From an uncultured Actinomycetes bacterium (GTDB lineage Bacteria > Actinomycetota > Actinomycetes > Nanopelagicales > Nanopelagicaceae): a stretch of DNA of 34,731 bases. The notes beneath the pieces were generated by a model. That model ran no database searches, was not told the origin of the DNA, and was given only the letters and a program-made list of their open reading frames with translations. Both the position numbers and the translations under genes were made by a program. Every line of letters begins with the position of its first letter. Positions within the stretch are counted from its first letter, which is position 1. Location: contig CAITKS010000208.1 in assembly GCA_903893085.1 (NCBI GenBank), positions 1 through 34,731 on the forward strand, read 5' to 3'. Positions 9,137-16,986 of this stretch are shown piece after piece.

Positions 9137-9168
9137 AAAAAAGCCCCCACCAAATCAGGTGAGGGCTT
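9137..9168 (-). terminator. Rho-independent terminator after the DUF3040 gene
   Basis: On the minus strand AAGCCCTCACC pairs with GGTGGGGGCTT (eleven base pairs, one G-U) around a six-base loop and is followed by a run of T. It lies 18 bases after the DUF3040 stop and separates the dnaE2-dinB-DUF3040 transcript from the mraZ promoter just downstream. Confidence 0.85.
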
Positions 9169-9185
9169 GGGGGTTTAAGGGTTAA

Positions 9186-9548
9186 TTAGCCGTTATTGCG
9201 CTGATCCCATCGATCTTCTAGGCCCTTTGAAAAGCCTTGGCCAAATGAGCGGCGAGCGCGTTTTGGTGCTTTGCCAGCCTTGGAAGCGGCGCCAGCCAAA
9301 CCATTTATGAGAAGAATTACGCCGACTAGGGCCACGATAAAGCCGCCCACACCAACCAGAGTTAGTTGAGCAATCAGGCCTGCAAAGAGAATAGAGAAGC
9401 CACCGAGCAACAGGGCAATTGCGATCCCAATGGATGCGCCGATACGTGTACGTGAACCATTTAAAGTTGAGACAAGTCGTGGATCATCGGCCGATAGCGC
9501 CTCTTCCATCTCGGCTAGTAGGCGTTGTTCACGCTCAGATAGTGCCAT
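9186..9548 (-). CDS. DUF3040 domain-containing membrane protein
   Basis: Small actinobacterial membrane protein of unknown function. The N-terminus MALSEREQRLLAEMEEAL SADDPRL is the hallmark of the DUF3040 family, followed by two hydrophobic helices (about residues 40-60 and 64-86) and a basic C-terminal tail ending in QRNNG. The start is set at the ATG at 9548 because the family begins at this point; an upstream TTG at 9566 would add six residues and sits almost on top of an AGGAAG sequence. It lies 33 bases after dinB on the same strand and may be co-transcribed with it. In other Actinobacteria DUF3040 genes are common near mraZ, which agrees with this location. Confidence 0.85.
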   Translation of the reverse strand: MALSEREQRLLAEMEEALSADDPRLVSTLNGSRTRIGASIGIAIALLLGGFSILFAGLIAQLTLVGVGGFIVALVGVILLINGLAGAASKAGKAPKRARRSFGQGFSKGLEDRWDQRNNG

Positions 9549-9580
9549 AGGCCCACAATAGAACAACTTCCTCGTGAGGG

Positions 9581-10771
9581 CTAGTCGGCATCATCGTCAT
9601 TGTCCTCGAGTCTGATCAAGCGCCCCGGACGCACGCTGCCGCGGCCAAAGCGCGCCTTCGCCTGGTCAATACCGCCTTGCGCATCGCGCCAACCTTTCTC
9701 GCGCGCACCCAAGACAAGCTGCTCTGGTGAATCCTCCTGCAAGTTCTCAAGTGAAACCCCAACCAGGCGCAACCGTGCACGTTCGATCTTTAACGCTAAG
9801 TAAAGAGCTTTAACTACTTCATAAATTTCGTGGGTGCTATCTATAGGAAGTGCCAGAGTCTTTGAGCGATTGATAGTTGAGAAATCTGCAAAGCGCACTT
9901 TGATAGAAATTGTCTTTGCAAATAAACCTTTCTCGCGAAGTCGTGCAGTTGATTTCTCGGTCATGCGTAGAAACTCTTGCAAAATTTCGGTTGGGTCATC
10001 TAAATCACTTGAAAAAGTTTCGGCAGCAGAGATGCTCTTATCGGGTTCTTCAGGTGTTACATCGCGATAGTCGCGCCCCCATGCAAGTTCATAAAGCGAA
10101 GCACCTGCGGCATCACCCAGTGCACGAATCAAAGTTGCCCGCGGTGTATTTGCGATATCGGCAACTGTGTGAAGTCCCAGCCGTTCTAGTTGTTCGCCAG
10201 TCTTTGGTCCGACTCCCCAGATGGCACCGACCGGCAGCGGATGCAGAAAAGTTAAAATGCGATCTGTTGTTATCTCGAGCATTCCATTTGGTTTGCAATG
10301 TTGTGATGCAAGCTTGGCAATAAATTTTGATGGCGCGATGCCAACCGAACATGTAATGCCTTCTTCTTTCTCTACGCGGGCACGGATTGCAGTTGCGATC
10401 TCGCGACCTGTGCCCAATAGTTTGCGCGCACCCGTGACATCAAGAAACGCTTCATCAAGTGAAATTGGTTCTACCAGCGGTGTGTATGAATTAAATATTT
10501 GCATAACGCGCTCTGATATTTCTGAATATCTGTGATGATCTGGGGCTACAAATATTGCTTGCGGGGCCATACGTTGTGCACGCCCAACCGGCATCGCAGC
10601 ACGAATGCCAAATTTACGAGCCGCATAGTTTGCAGATAAGACAACGCCACGCGCACCTGCTCCGACAACAACTGCCTTGCCGCGAAGTTCGGGGTGATCG
10701 AGTTCGGCAACAGATGCGTAAAACGCATCCATATCTACGTGCAAAATCGTCGGCTCGGTGGGCTCGTTCAT
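9581..10771 (-). CDS. dinB: DNA polymerase IV (DinB-type Y-family translesion polymerase)
   Basis: Error-prone polymerase that bypasses damaged template bases. The 396-residue protein begins MNEPTEPTILHVDMDAFYASV, whose aspartates are the first metal ligands; SLDEAFLDVTG supplies the second acidic pair. Palm, fingers, thumb and a C-terminal little-finger domain are all present, and QLVLG near residue 357 is a possible but imperfect beta-clamp-binding motif. The ATG at 10771 is chosen because it overlaps the dnaE2 stop as ATGA; an upstream in-frame start at 10804 would sit inside dnaE2. Coupling to dnaE2 and the upstream LexA-type site suggest it works in an SOS mutasome, perhaps in the role ImuB has elsewhere. 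It is a full-length polymerase with catalytic residues, unlike ImuB. Confidence 0.93.
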   Translation of the reverse strand: MNEPTEPTILHVDMDAFYASVAELDHPELRGKAVVVGAGARGVVLSANYAARKFGIRAAMPVGRAQRMAPQAIFVAPDHHRYSEISERVMQIFNSYTPLVEPISLDEAFLDVTGARKLLGTGREIATAIRARVEKEEGITCSVGIAPSKFIAKLASQHCKPNGMLEITTDRILTFLHPLPVGAIWGVGPKTGEQLERLGLHTVADIANTPRATLIRALGDAAGASLYELAWGRDYRDVTPEEPDKSISAAETFSSDLDDPTEILQEFLRMTEKSTARLREKGLFAKTISIKVRFADFSTINRSKTLALPIDSTHEIYEVVKALYLALKIERARLRLVGVSLENLQEDSPEQLVLGAREKGWRDAQGGIDQAKARFGRGSVRPGRLIRLEDNDDDAD

Positions 10772-13700
10772 TTCGCCGCTGTTTCTAGTAATTTGCGTGA
10801 CCACTTTTCATAAGCTTCACGTAGATCCCACGCACCGCTGGCGTTGATAGAGATTCCGCGATCTCCGGTTCTGCGCGTTTTACCACGGACTAACAATATG
10901 GATGAACCATAGAGAGTGGAAGCAAAGCCCTCTTGGGCGCCAGAGAAAAATGTCGAATCGGTGCAGCCGTATCCATCATCGAGAGTTAGGAATATGACGC
11001 GGCGCCCAGAACGAACCGGTGGTGTCTGCATCGCAACTTTTATACCCGCAACCAGTACTTCACTTTGAGATCGCAGCGAAAGTAGATCCGATGATTTAAC
11101 TGCGCCGATAGCATTTAAAAATGGCGCATAAAATTCGAGCATATGGTGGGTGATATCCATACCTAAACGTTCTACTTCGTTACGTACTTTTTCGGAAGCC
11201 CCCATTGGCGGCAGGCCACTTGGTGCAAGATCGGGGGGTGCAAATCCAAAGACCATCTGCGAACCAGCAACGGTTGCAACAGGTGAGCGAGTTAAATCAG
11301 ATAAGTGCAGTAATAAATCACGATGATTGATTGTGCCGCTATTTAAAGAATGCACTCGATCGAATGCGCCGGTGAGAATTAAGGTTTCTATAACTGGATG
11401 TGAGGCTCCGGATCTACGGTAAAAATCCGATAGGTCGATGTAGGGACGCCCCGCAATAATTGAAGTGACTTCTTTGTCGCTGATTCCAGAAACAGATGTC
11501 AAAGCGATGCGAACATGGTCGCCACCTTTTTCATCTCTTTCTACGGTGTAATGCTGCCCCGAATGATTAATATCAAGAGGTGCTAAACCAACCCCAAGCT
11601 GGCGTGCTTCATCGATCATTAAACGCTTTGGATACATTCCGGGATCATGGGTAAGCACTCCTGCAATAAATGCTGCGGGGTGATGTGTTTTTAAATATGC
11701 AGATTGATAAGTGGGCAGCGCGAAAGCTGCCGCGTGTGCCTTACAAAAACCAAAGGATGCAAAGGCGCGCAGCACATCCCAAATTTCAGTAATTGTGGTC
11801 AACTCATAACCGCGCGCGGTTGCGGCAGGAAAGAACCAATCGCAGACTTCTTGTTGCCCTTCCTTACTGCCTAAAGCGCGTCGTTTTTCATCAGCGGCAG
11901 CCAGTGAAATACCGGTCATCGTGGCGATAATCGAGATCACTTGTTCATGAAAGACGACCACGCCTTCGGTTTCGGCCAAGATCGAATAAAGATCAGGGTG
12001 AATTATCTGCGCCGGGTTCCAGCCATGGCGGGCGTTAAGAAATGGGCGAATCATGTCGGACTTAACTGGGCCGGGGCGAAAGAGTGAAATATCAATAATC
12101 AAATCGGTAAATGTCTTGGGGGCTAACTTGCCAACCAGTTCTCGCTGTCCGGGGCTTTCAACTTGGAAGATACCTAAGGTGTGAGTTGATTGAATCAAAT
12201 TATAAGTTGGCTCATCATCTAGTGGGACTGCATCTATATCTAAATCAATATCGGCAACACGCTTTATCTCGTGCACCGCATGTGCAATTGTGGATTGCAT
12301 ACGCACGCCCAAGATATCGAGTTTAAGTAAACCAATTTCTTCTACGCCATCTTTATCAAATTCCACCATCGGATAACCACTGGCGTTAAGTTGCACCGGT
12401 GCACGATCTAAAAGTCCACCGTCAGATAGAACAACTGCACAGGGATGCATCGCAAGATGGCGCGGCAGGCCATCAAGGCGTTGTGCCAACGAGATCGCCA
12501 TTGCGGTAAGGGGCGCCGATAAATTAAGTGAACGAAGTTCGGGAAGTGACTTAAGAGTCGCCTCAATATTGCGAGCACGTATATGCGGCAGTGATTTAGC
12601 TATCAGATCTATCTCCATCCCAGACAAGCCCATCGCGGCACCCACATCGCGAATCGCATTTCGTGCGCGGTAAGTGTCGACCATTGAAACCGTGGCGCAG
12701 CGCGAGATCGCCTGCGGGGATTGCCAATCGGTATCGCCATATCGTTTAAAGACCAGATCATAAATTTCTAGACGGCGCGCAGATTCAACATCGATATCAA
12801 TATCAGGAAGCGCTCTGCGTAAAGGCGAACAGAAACGTTCCATCAATAAACCATGTTGCATTGGATCCACCCCTGAAATGCCAAGTAGATGACAGATCAG
12901 AGATCCCGCACCGCTGCCACGAGCTGCAACCCGAATATTTTTATCACGCGCCATATCGGTGATATCTGCAACTGTTAAGAAATAGGGCTCATAACCCAGC
13001 GTTGCAACAGTTGCTAGTTCATCATCTAAACGCGCTCGGGCTTTAGCGATTGTGGCCGAGCCGTTGTAGCGCCAATTAATTCCTGATTCACAACGAGTGC
13101 GCAGTAAGGCGCGCATTGAGTTAGCAGAATCAGCGCCGACTATGTGCGCTTCGGGTAAATGAATGCCACCTAAACCAAGATCGCGTTGCGGTGATAAGAG
13201 CGCACGTTCGGCCCATTTGCGGGTTGTCTGCAGAAGTTCGCGCGGTGTGCGCTCACCGCCGGCACGCGCAATTTCTGCAGCAAGTGAAATCATTTCATCG
13301 TTTGACTTTAAATATCCCTGCGCATTACGACGTTCCAGGTGGCGTTGATGCAGCGGAACTAATTGCCGCGCACAATCAAGGATGTCAGCAACTGGTCCAT
13401 CGGCGGCATCTCGCATACGCACCGCATTGGTGATCACTGCATCAATATCGTGATCGCGGGCAAAGATAAGTGAGCGTGCGGCATGCGCTGTCGAGAAAGG
13501 TCCGTTGCCCGCAACCAGATGTGAGACGCAATCAATAGCGTGGTCGCCAAAGAGCGGCCGAGTTTTATTAAATATTTCGAGTGCGATATCGCTGCGGTGC
13601 AGAGCCAGCGCCTGGCTAACTGGTGATTCGGGGCCGTGCAATAAATGCAGTTGAGTCGAGTATTGGCTAAAGCGTTGTAGCAAATCTAAAGTCAGAATCG

Positions 13701-14049
13701 GTGTGCGATCGGCGGCGTTCATATTTAACCCACTTAATAAACGCACCAGAGCGCGCCATCCCCCATCACCGTGAGCCAAGACGGTAACTCTTGGTAGATC
13801 TTTAGCGGGCACACTTTTAACATTTGGATCTGCCAGTAAATCAATTGCCAGATTAACGCCGATGATTGGTGCGATACCAAATTCCAAACATGCGCTAGCA
13901 AAACGGATTGCACCTGATAAGCCATCGCGATCGGTTAGAGCGAGCGCCGGTGATTCAAATTGCGCAGCCCGTTCTACAAGATCGCGCGGTTGGGTTGTTC
14001 CATATTTAAGTGAGAAAGCACTTGATGTGCGCAGATGTATAAAGCTCAT
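10768..14049 (-). CDS. dnaE2: DnaE2-type DNA polymerase III alpha subunit (error-prone C-family polymerase)
   Basis: C-family polymerase of 1093 residues. It has a PHP-like N-terminal domain, the catalytic palm with PDIDIDVES (about residue 415) and LLKLDILGVRMQ, the fingers (FRPGPVKSDMIRPF, FHEQVI), a helix-hairpin-helix region and a C-terminal OB-like fold (VLVAGIKVAMQTPPV). It resembles the shorter DnaE form found in actinobacteria beside dinB and a DUF6504 gene, rather than the replicative DnaE1. The PHP site is degenerate: the usual HxH is H5-L-R7 and LTDHDG is LTDRDG, so proofreading-like phosphoesterase activity is probably lost. Start ATG at 14049, 18 bases after the DUF6504 stop. The SOS-type palindrome upstream suggests damage induction. 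Confidence 0.88.
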   Translation of the reverse strand: MSFIHLRTSSAFSLKYGTTQPRDLVERAAQFESPALALTDRDGLSGAIRFASACLEFGIAPIIGVNLAIDLLADPNVKSVPAKDLPRVTVLAHGDGGWRALVRLLSGLNMNAADRTPILTLDLLQRFSQYSTQLHLLHGPESPVSQALALHRSDIALEIFNKTRPLFGDHAIDCVSHLVAGNGPFSTAHAARSLIFARDHDIDAVITNAVRMRDAADGPVADILDCARQLVPLHQRHLERRNAQGYLKSNDEMISLAAEIARAGGERTPRELLQTTRKWAERALLSPQRDLGLGGIHLPEAHIVGADSANSMRALLRTRCESGINWRYNGSATIAKARARLDDELATVATLGYEPYFLTVADITDMARDKNIRVAARGSGAGSLICHLLGISGVDPMQHGLLMERFCSPLRRALPDIDIDVESARRLEIYDLVFKRYGDTDWQSPQAISRCATVSMVDTYRARNAIRDVGAAMGLSGMEIDLIAKSLPHIRARNIEATLKSLPELRSLNLSAPLTAMAISLAQRLDGLPRHLAMHPCAVVLSDGGLLDRAPVQLNASGYPMVEFDKDGVEEIGLLKLDILGVRMQSTIAHAVHEIKRVADIDLDIDAVPLDDEPTYNLIQSTHTLGIFQVESPGQRELVGKLAPKTFTDLIIDISLFRPGPVKSDMIRPFLNARHGWNPAQIIHPDLYSILAETEGVVVFHEQVISIIATMTGISLAAADEKRRALGSKEGQQEVCDWFFPAATARGYELTTITEIWDVLRAFASFGFCKAHAAAFALPTYQSAYLKTHHPAAFIAGVLTHDPGMYPKRLMIDEARQLGVGLAPLDINHSGQHYTVERDEKGGDHVRIALTSVSGISDKEVTSIIAGRPYIDLSDFYRRSGASHPVIETLILTGAFDRVHSLNSGTINHRDLLLHLSDLTRSPVATVAGSQMVFGFAPPDLAPSGLPPMGASEKVRNEVERLGMDITHHMLEFYAPFLNAIGAVKSSDLLSLRSQSEVLVAGIKVAMQTPPVRSGRRVIFLTLDDGYGCTDSTFFSGAQEGFASTLYGSSILLVRGKTRRTGDRGISINASGAWDLREAYEKWSRKLLETAAK

Positions 14050-14067
14050 TTTTAACTCAAACCTGGA

Positions 14068-14349
14068 TCAAACCTGTTTGACGATCCAAGAACCTGTGAT
14101 CTCATCGCGTTCGAGTTGAAAGGTATTTAGCGCACCGATTGGCGCAGCTTCAACTGTCCATAAAGCACGTGCGCCATCATCGGGGCGATAGATGCCATCA
14201 CTTACACGGTTCCACCAACCGCCTGCTTCACACCAACGCGATAGAACAGCGTGGATGCGAAAGCGTTTGCCGCGAAAGGTAAATTCGATAGGCGTTGCTG
14301 CTCCATCGGAAGTGACCTCGTGGGCTGGTGTGATCTCTGGGACTGACAT
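14068..14349 (-). CDS. DUF6504 family protein, leader gene of the dnaE2-dinB operon
   Basis: A 93-residue soluble protein with no known activity. It contains PIEFTFRGKRFRIHAVLSRW followed by a tryptophan-rich patch (WCEAGGWWNR) and a compact C-terminal part (ARALWTVEAAP, FQLERDEITGSWIV), a layout typical of the DUF6504 proteins encoded beside dnaE2 in Actinobacteria. The ATG at 14349 has AAAGG about nine bases upstream. It is the first gene after the LexA-type palindrome at 14381-14398 and lies 18 bases before dnaE2. Context suggests an accessory factor in translesion synthesis, comparable in position to ImuA, but the sequence gives no ATPase motif. Family membership is from memory of the pattern. 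Confidence 0.7.
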   Translation of the reverse strand: MSVPEITPAHEVTSDGAATPIEFTFRGKRFRIHAVLSRWCEAGGWWNRVSDGIYRPDDGARALWTVEAAPIGALNTFQLERDEITGSWIVKQV

Positions 14350-14380
14350 TTTTACGGGCCTTTTGCCTTCCTGTGGATAA

Positions 14381-14398
14381 TTCGAACAAGTGTTCGAA
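14381..14398. promoter_or_regulatory. LexA (SOS) box controlling the DUF6504-dnaE2-dinB operon
   Basis: TTCGAACAAGTGTTCGAA is a perfect inverted repeat (nine-base arms, abutting around the two-base centre AG within TCGAACA-AG-TGTTCGA). It matches the Gram-positive/actinobacterial LexA operator, CGAAC-N4-GTTCG. It lies 31 bases upstream of the DUF6504 start, where a repressor would block transcription. No other copy is obvious in the window. Confidence 0.88.
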
Positions 14399-14450
14399 AA
14401 CTAGCCCAAGGCCCTGACATTGGCAAGACACGCCCCCTGCCACGCTCAAG

Positions 14451-14482
14451 ATAGTTGAAAGTTCAACTATCTCCCCTACACT
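14451..14482 (+). promoter_or_regulatory. doxX promoter with overlapping palindromic operator
   Basis: ATAGTTGAAAGTTCAACTAT (14451-14470) is a perfect inverted repeat with nine-base arms. A -35-like TTGAAA lies within it (14455-14460), then 16 bases, then a -10-like TACACT (14477-14482), placing transcription start near 14490 and an AAGGAGAT ribosome-binding site at 14509-14516. A repressor dimer bound here would cover the -35. Arm sequence and spacing resemble MarR-family operators, but no regulator gene is adjacent, so the binding protein is inferred. Confidence 0.7.
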
Positions 14483-14518
14483 TACCCGAGTCAGACCAAT
14501 CACTACACAAGGAGATCC

Positions 14519-14947
14519 ATGGACGCAGTACTCGTAATTGGCCGAATTCTTTTCGCCTTCATCTTCATCACATCAGGAATCGCTCACTTCGCAAAGCTCG
14601 AAATGATGACCGGCTATGCAAAGTACAAGAAGCTCCCTGCTGCAAAGCTTGGCGTAATCGCAAGTGGCCTTTTCTTCCTTCTTGGCGGAATTTACGTAGC
14701 ACTTGGCTTCTGGGTAGACCTTGGCGCGCTATTGCTCGCAATCACATTGGTGCTTGCAGCAGTTATCTTCCATAACTATTGGAAAGAGACAGATGCGACA
14801 ACAAAGCAGAATGAAATGATCGCTTTCAATAAGGATCTCGCACTTGCTGGCGCATCACTAATCATCTTCGCACTTATCTACAGCGGTGCGATTTCAGCAG
14901 ATGCTTTCGGCCCACACGTTGGAAACATCTCGTTCTTTAACAAGTAA
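14519..14947 (+). CDS. DoxX family membrane protein
   Basis: A 142-residue four-helix membrane protein of the DoxX superfamily: GRILFAFIFITSGIAHFAK at the N-terminus, then ASGLFFLLGGIYVALGFW, LGALLLAITLVLAAVIF and LALAGASLIIFALIYSG, with the conserved HNYWKE after helix three. Family members are linked to redox or thiol stress in some bacteria; the substrate is unknown. The ATG at 14519 has a strong AAGGAGAT ribosome-binding site, rare in this window. Codon choice is markedly biased (TTC for Phe, ATC for Ile, AAG for Lys) compared with neighbours, suggesting high expression. It is monocistronic: its own promoter/operator upstream and a terminator at 14962-14990. Confidence 0.88.
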   Translation: MDAVLVIGRILFAFIFITSGIAHFAKLEMMTGYAKYKKLPAAKLGVIASGLFFLLGGIYVALGFWVDLGALLLAITLVLAAVIFHNYWKETDATTKQNEMIAFNKDLALAGASLIIFALIYSGAISADAFGPHVGNISFFNK

Positions 14948-14961
14948 AGAAATATTCACTG

Positions 14962-14993
14962 AAGCGGCCTCCCGAAAAGGGGGGCCGTTTCGC
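14962..14993 (+). terminator. Rho-independent terminator after doxX
   Basis: CGGCCTCCC (14965-14973) pairs with GGGGGGCCG (14979-14987), one G-U pair, around the loop GAAAA; AAG / TTT extends the stem, and a T-rich stretch follows. It lies 15 bases after the doxX stop and before the ribosome-binding site of the next gene, so doxX ends its own transcript. Confidence 0.88.
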
Positions 14994-15015
14994 TTTTCGG
15001 TGGGAGTATTAAGAA

Positions 15016-15756
15016 ATGGAGACCGCGTTCGCGCTAATCGCTGGTGGCTTTATCGGCGCAGTACTTGGCTTCGTTGGCGCAGGTGGCGCCATGCTCTCGG
15101 TTCCAATTCTTATGTACGGCTTTGGATTTGATCCCAAGCCAGCAACTACTGCCGCTTTAGCTGTCGTATTGCTAGCCGCTCTATCTGGTGTGATTCCCAA
15201 GATAAAAAAGAAGCAAGTTCTCTATCGCGATGCCTTTGTCATTTGGGGTATCGGGTCAATTACCAACTTGGGTTTCTCATCAATCGTTGATCAAATTCCA
15301 GATTCAGTTATAACAACCGGCTTTGCTGGCATATTGATTCTGGCTGGTTTCTCGATGTTGCGGCCGCCAAGGCTGGATGAGCAAAAACGTATGCCACTGC
15401 CTTTCTTAATTCTTATGTCTTTGATTATCGGCACAATGACTGGACTCTTTGGAATCGGTGGCGGGTTCCTCGCGATACCAGTGTTGGTTCTCTACTTTGG
15501 AACTCCACAAATCGTCGCAACGGGAACTTCACTTCTAATTATCGCGGTTAACTCGCTAACCGCATTTATTGGCCACCGATCACAATGGGGAGATGTGCAA
15601 TGGCATATTCCAATCTTGATGGGCGCATCTGCAATTGTTATAGCCCAAGTTGCTTCACGGCTTGCTCACAAGACTTCGCAGGTTGTGCTCCGTAAATCTT
15701 TTGCTTACTTGCTATTTACGATCTCGATCTTCACTTTGATTAAAACTTATCTTTAA
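15016..15756 (+). CDS. TSUP (TauE/SafE) family membrane transporter
   Basis: A 246-residue membrane protein, the size of the sulfite/organosulfonate exporter superfamily. Two homologous halves each open with a glycine-rich helix: GGFIGAVLGFVGAGGAMLSVP (start) and GTMTGLFGIGGGFLAIPVLVL (about residue 139), the TSUP signature. Roughly eight hydrophobic segments. The substrate cannot be read from sequence; sulfite, sulfoacetate or other small organic anions are known for the family. The ATG at 15016 has GGGAG ten bases upstream, and the doxX terminator separates it from that gene. Its 3' end overlaps the convergent MFS gene by four bases. Confidence 0.9.
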   Translation: METAFALIAGGFIGAVLGFVGAGGAMLSVPILMYGFGFDPKPATTAALAVVLLAALSGVIPKIKKKQVLYRDAFVIWGIGSITNLGFSSIVDQIPDSVITTGFAGILILAGFSMLRPPRLDEQKRMPLPFLILMSLIIGTMTGLFGIGGGFLAIPVLVLYFGTPQIVATGTSLLIIAVNSLTAFIGHRSQWGDVQWHIPILMGASAIVIAQVASRLAHKTSQVVLRKSFAYLLFTISIFTLIKTYL

Positions 15757-16964
15757 GGCGTGACTTTCTTTATTCCGCGCGATAAGTAACCCGTAAGAAT
15801 TAACATCGCAACTGGATAGATCATGCCGATTGAAAGGTTGGTGTACTGCGAAATTATTCCTGTAACAGTTGGACCAAAGAAGAAGCCAGCGATACCGATT
15901 ACACCAACACGTGAAATTGCGACAGCTGGTGCGATACCCGGAGTCTTGCTTGCAGCCAAGATAAATGCTGGAAACATGGGGCCAATGCCAAGTCCTGCAG
16001 CAATGAAACCAATATTCACAATAATCAGCGCAGGAATCGGATACGAATCTGACATCGGAATCGCAATCAACATCGCGATCCCCCAGATAGATCCACCTAA
16101 ATAACCACCTAACTGAACCAAACGCGCCGGCCCAAAATAATCAAGTGCGCGATCACCCAGGAAGCGACTAACGATCATGGCAAGAGCAAAGGATGCAAAA
16201 GCAGATGCATAAACGCCTTTTTCATATCCCATTTCATCACGCAACAAGATAGCGCCCCAATCACTTGCTGCACCTTCACCAACTAAACTCGAAAGCAATC
16301 CGACGCCGAGCAACCAGAGTGGCAAAACACTTTTTCCAAATAGTGGAATTTTTGATTCGTGCTCTTCATCGCCCTTATGGCCATCAATGCTTCGTGGCAG
16401 CAAATAATAGGCTGCAATTAGGTAGGCAACGATTGAAACAGCAGCAATCGCAATTAAGTTTGCTCGCGGTGATACATGGCGAGAAATGAGTCCGCCAACA
16501 ACGGTGGTTAGGAATGCACCGGTGCTCCACATTGCATGGAAAGACGACATATAACGGCGACCCAAGATATTTTCAACGACTGTGCCCTGAAAGTTGTAAC
16601 ACATATCAATTAACGCATAACCAAAACCCATTGTGTAAAGAGTCAGAAATAGCGTCAGAGCATTAGTTGCCAAACCCATTCCAGCCAGCCCAGACGGCAT
16701 GATGAAGACGCCAACAAAAATTGTTCGTTGCGAACCGTACATATGCATAAAGCGACCGGCTAATTGCGCACCAGTGATAGATCCAAATGTGCTGCCCAAT
16801 AAAACAAAGCCAAAGGCGCCATTTGATAATCCAATCGCATCTTTAATTTCTGGAATGCGTGGCACCCAACCCATAGAAACCATGCCAAGTAATAGGAAGC
16901 AGACCCATAAAGAATTACGCGCTAATTTCGCACGGTGATTCTGATCAAGGGACCCAATAGACAT
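15753..16964 (-). CDS. Major facilitator superfamily transporter (YbjJ-like)
   Basis: Twelve-helix secondary transporter of about 403 residues. The N-terminal half has GWVPRIPEIKDAIGLSNGAFG and then LAGRFMHMYGSQR, the loop between helices two and three typical of MFS; the second half starts after a charged central loop (about residues 185-210, HKGDEEHESK). The RIPEIKD opening is like the E. coli YbjJ group, whose substrate is unknown. The ATG at 16964 is used rather than an upstream start at 16997, which would run into the divergent ybaK-type gene and adds unconserved sequence. It is transcribed away from ybaK and meets the TSUP gene tail to tail. Confidence 0.85.
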   Translation of the reverse strand: MSIGSLDQNHRAKLARNSLWVCFLLLGMVSMGWVPRIPEIKDAIGLSNGAFGFVLLGSTFGSITGAQLAGRFMHMYGSQRTIFVGVFIMPSGLAGMGLATNALTLFLTLYTMGFGYALIDMCYNFQGTVVENILGRRYMSSFHAMWSTGAFLTTVVGGLISRHVSPRANLIAIAAVSIVAYLIAAYYLLPRSIDGHKGDEEHESKIPLFGKSVLPLWLLGVGLLSSLVGEGAASDWGAILLRDEMGYEKGVYASAFASFALAMIVSRFLGDRALDYFGPARLVQLGGYLGGSIWGIAMLIAIPMSDSYPIPALIIVNIGFIAAGLGIGPMFPAFILAASKTPGIAPAVAISRVGVIGIAGFFFGPTVTGIISQYTNLSIGMIYPVAMLILTGYLSRGIKKVTP

Positions 16965-16974
16965 TTGGCAAGGG

Positions 16975-16980
16975 TATCCT
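16975..16980 (+). promoter_or_regulatory. -10 element of the YbaK-type gene, probable leaderless start
   Basis: TATCCT is followed by six bases and then the ATG at 16987, so transcription would begin at or next to the start codon. There is no ribosome-binding site in the gap. The same spacing recurs at crtE and metF in this window. No convincing -35 is visible. Confidence 0.5.
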
Positions 16981-16986
16981 GCAACC

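Noticed and set aside
9910..10323. Plus-strand open frame of 137 codons inside dinB
   Set aside because: Composition is low-complexity and unlike any protein; the opposite strand is a conserved polymerase.
14350..14518. A small RNA gene between the dnaE2 and doxX units
   Set aside because: The space is accounted for by the SOS box, the doxX operator/promoter and leaders; no stem with a U-tract is seen.
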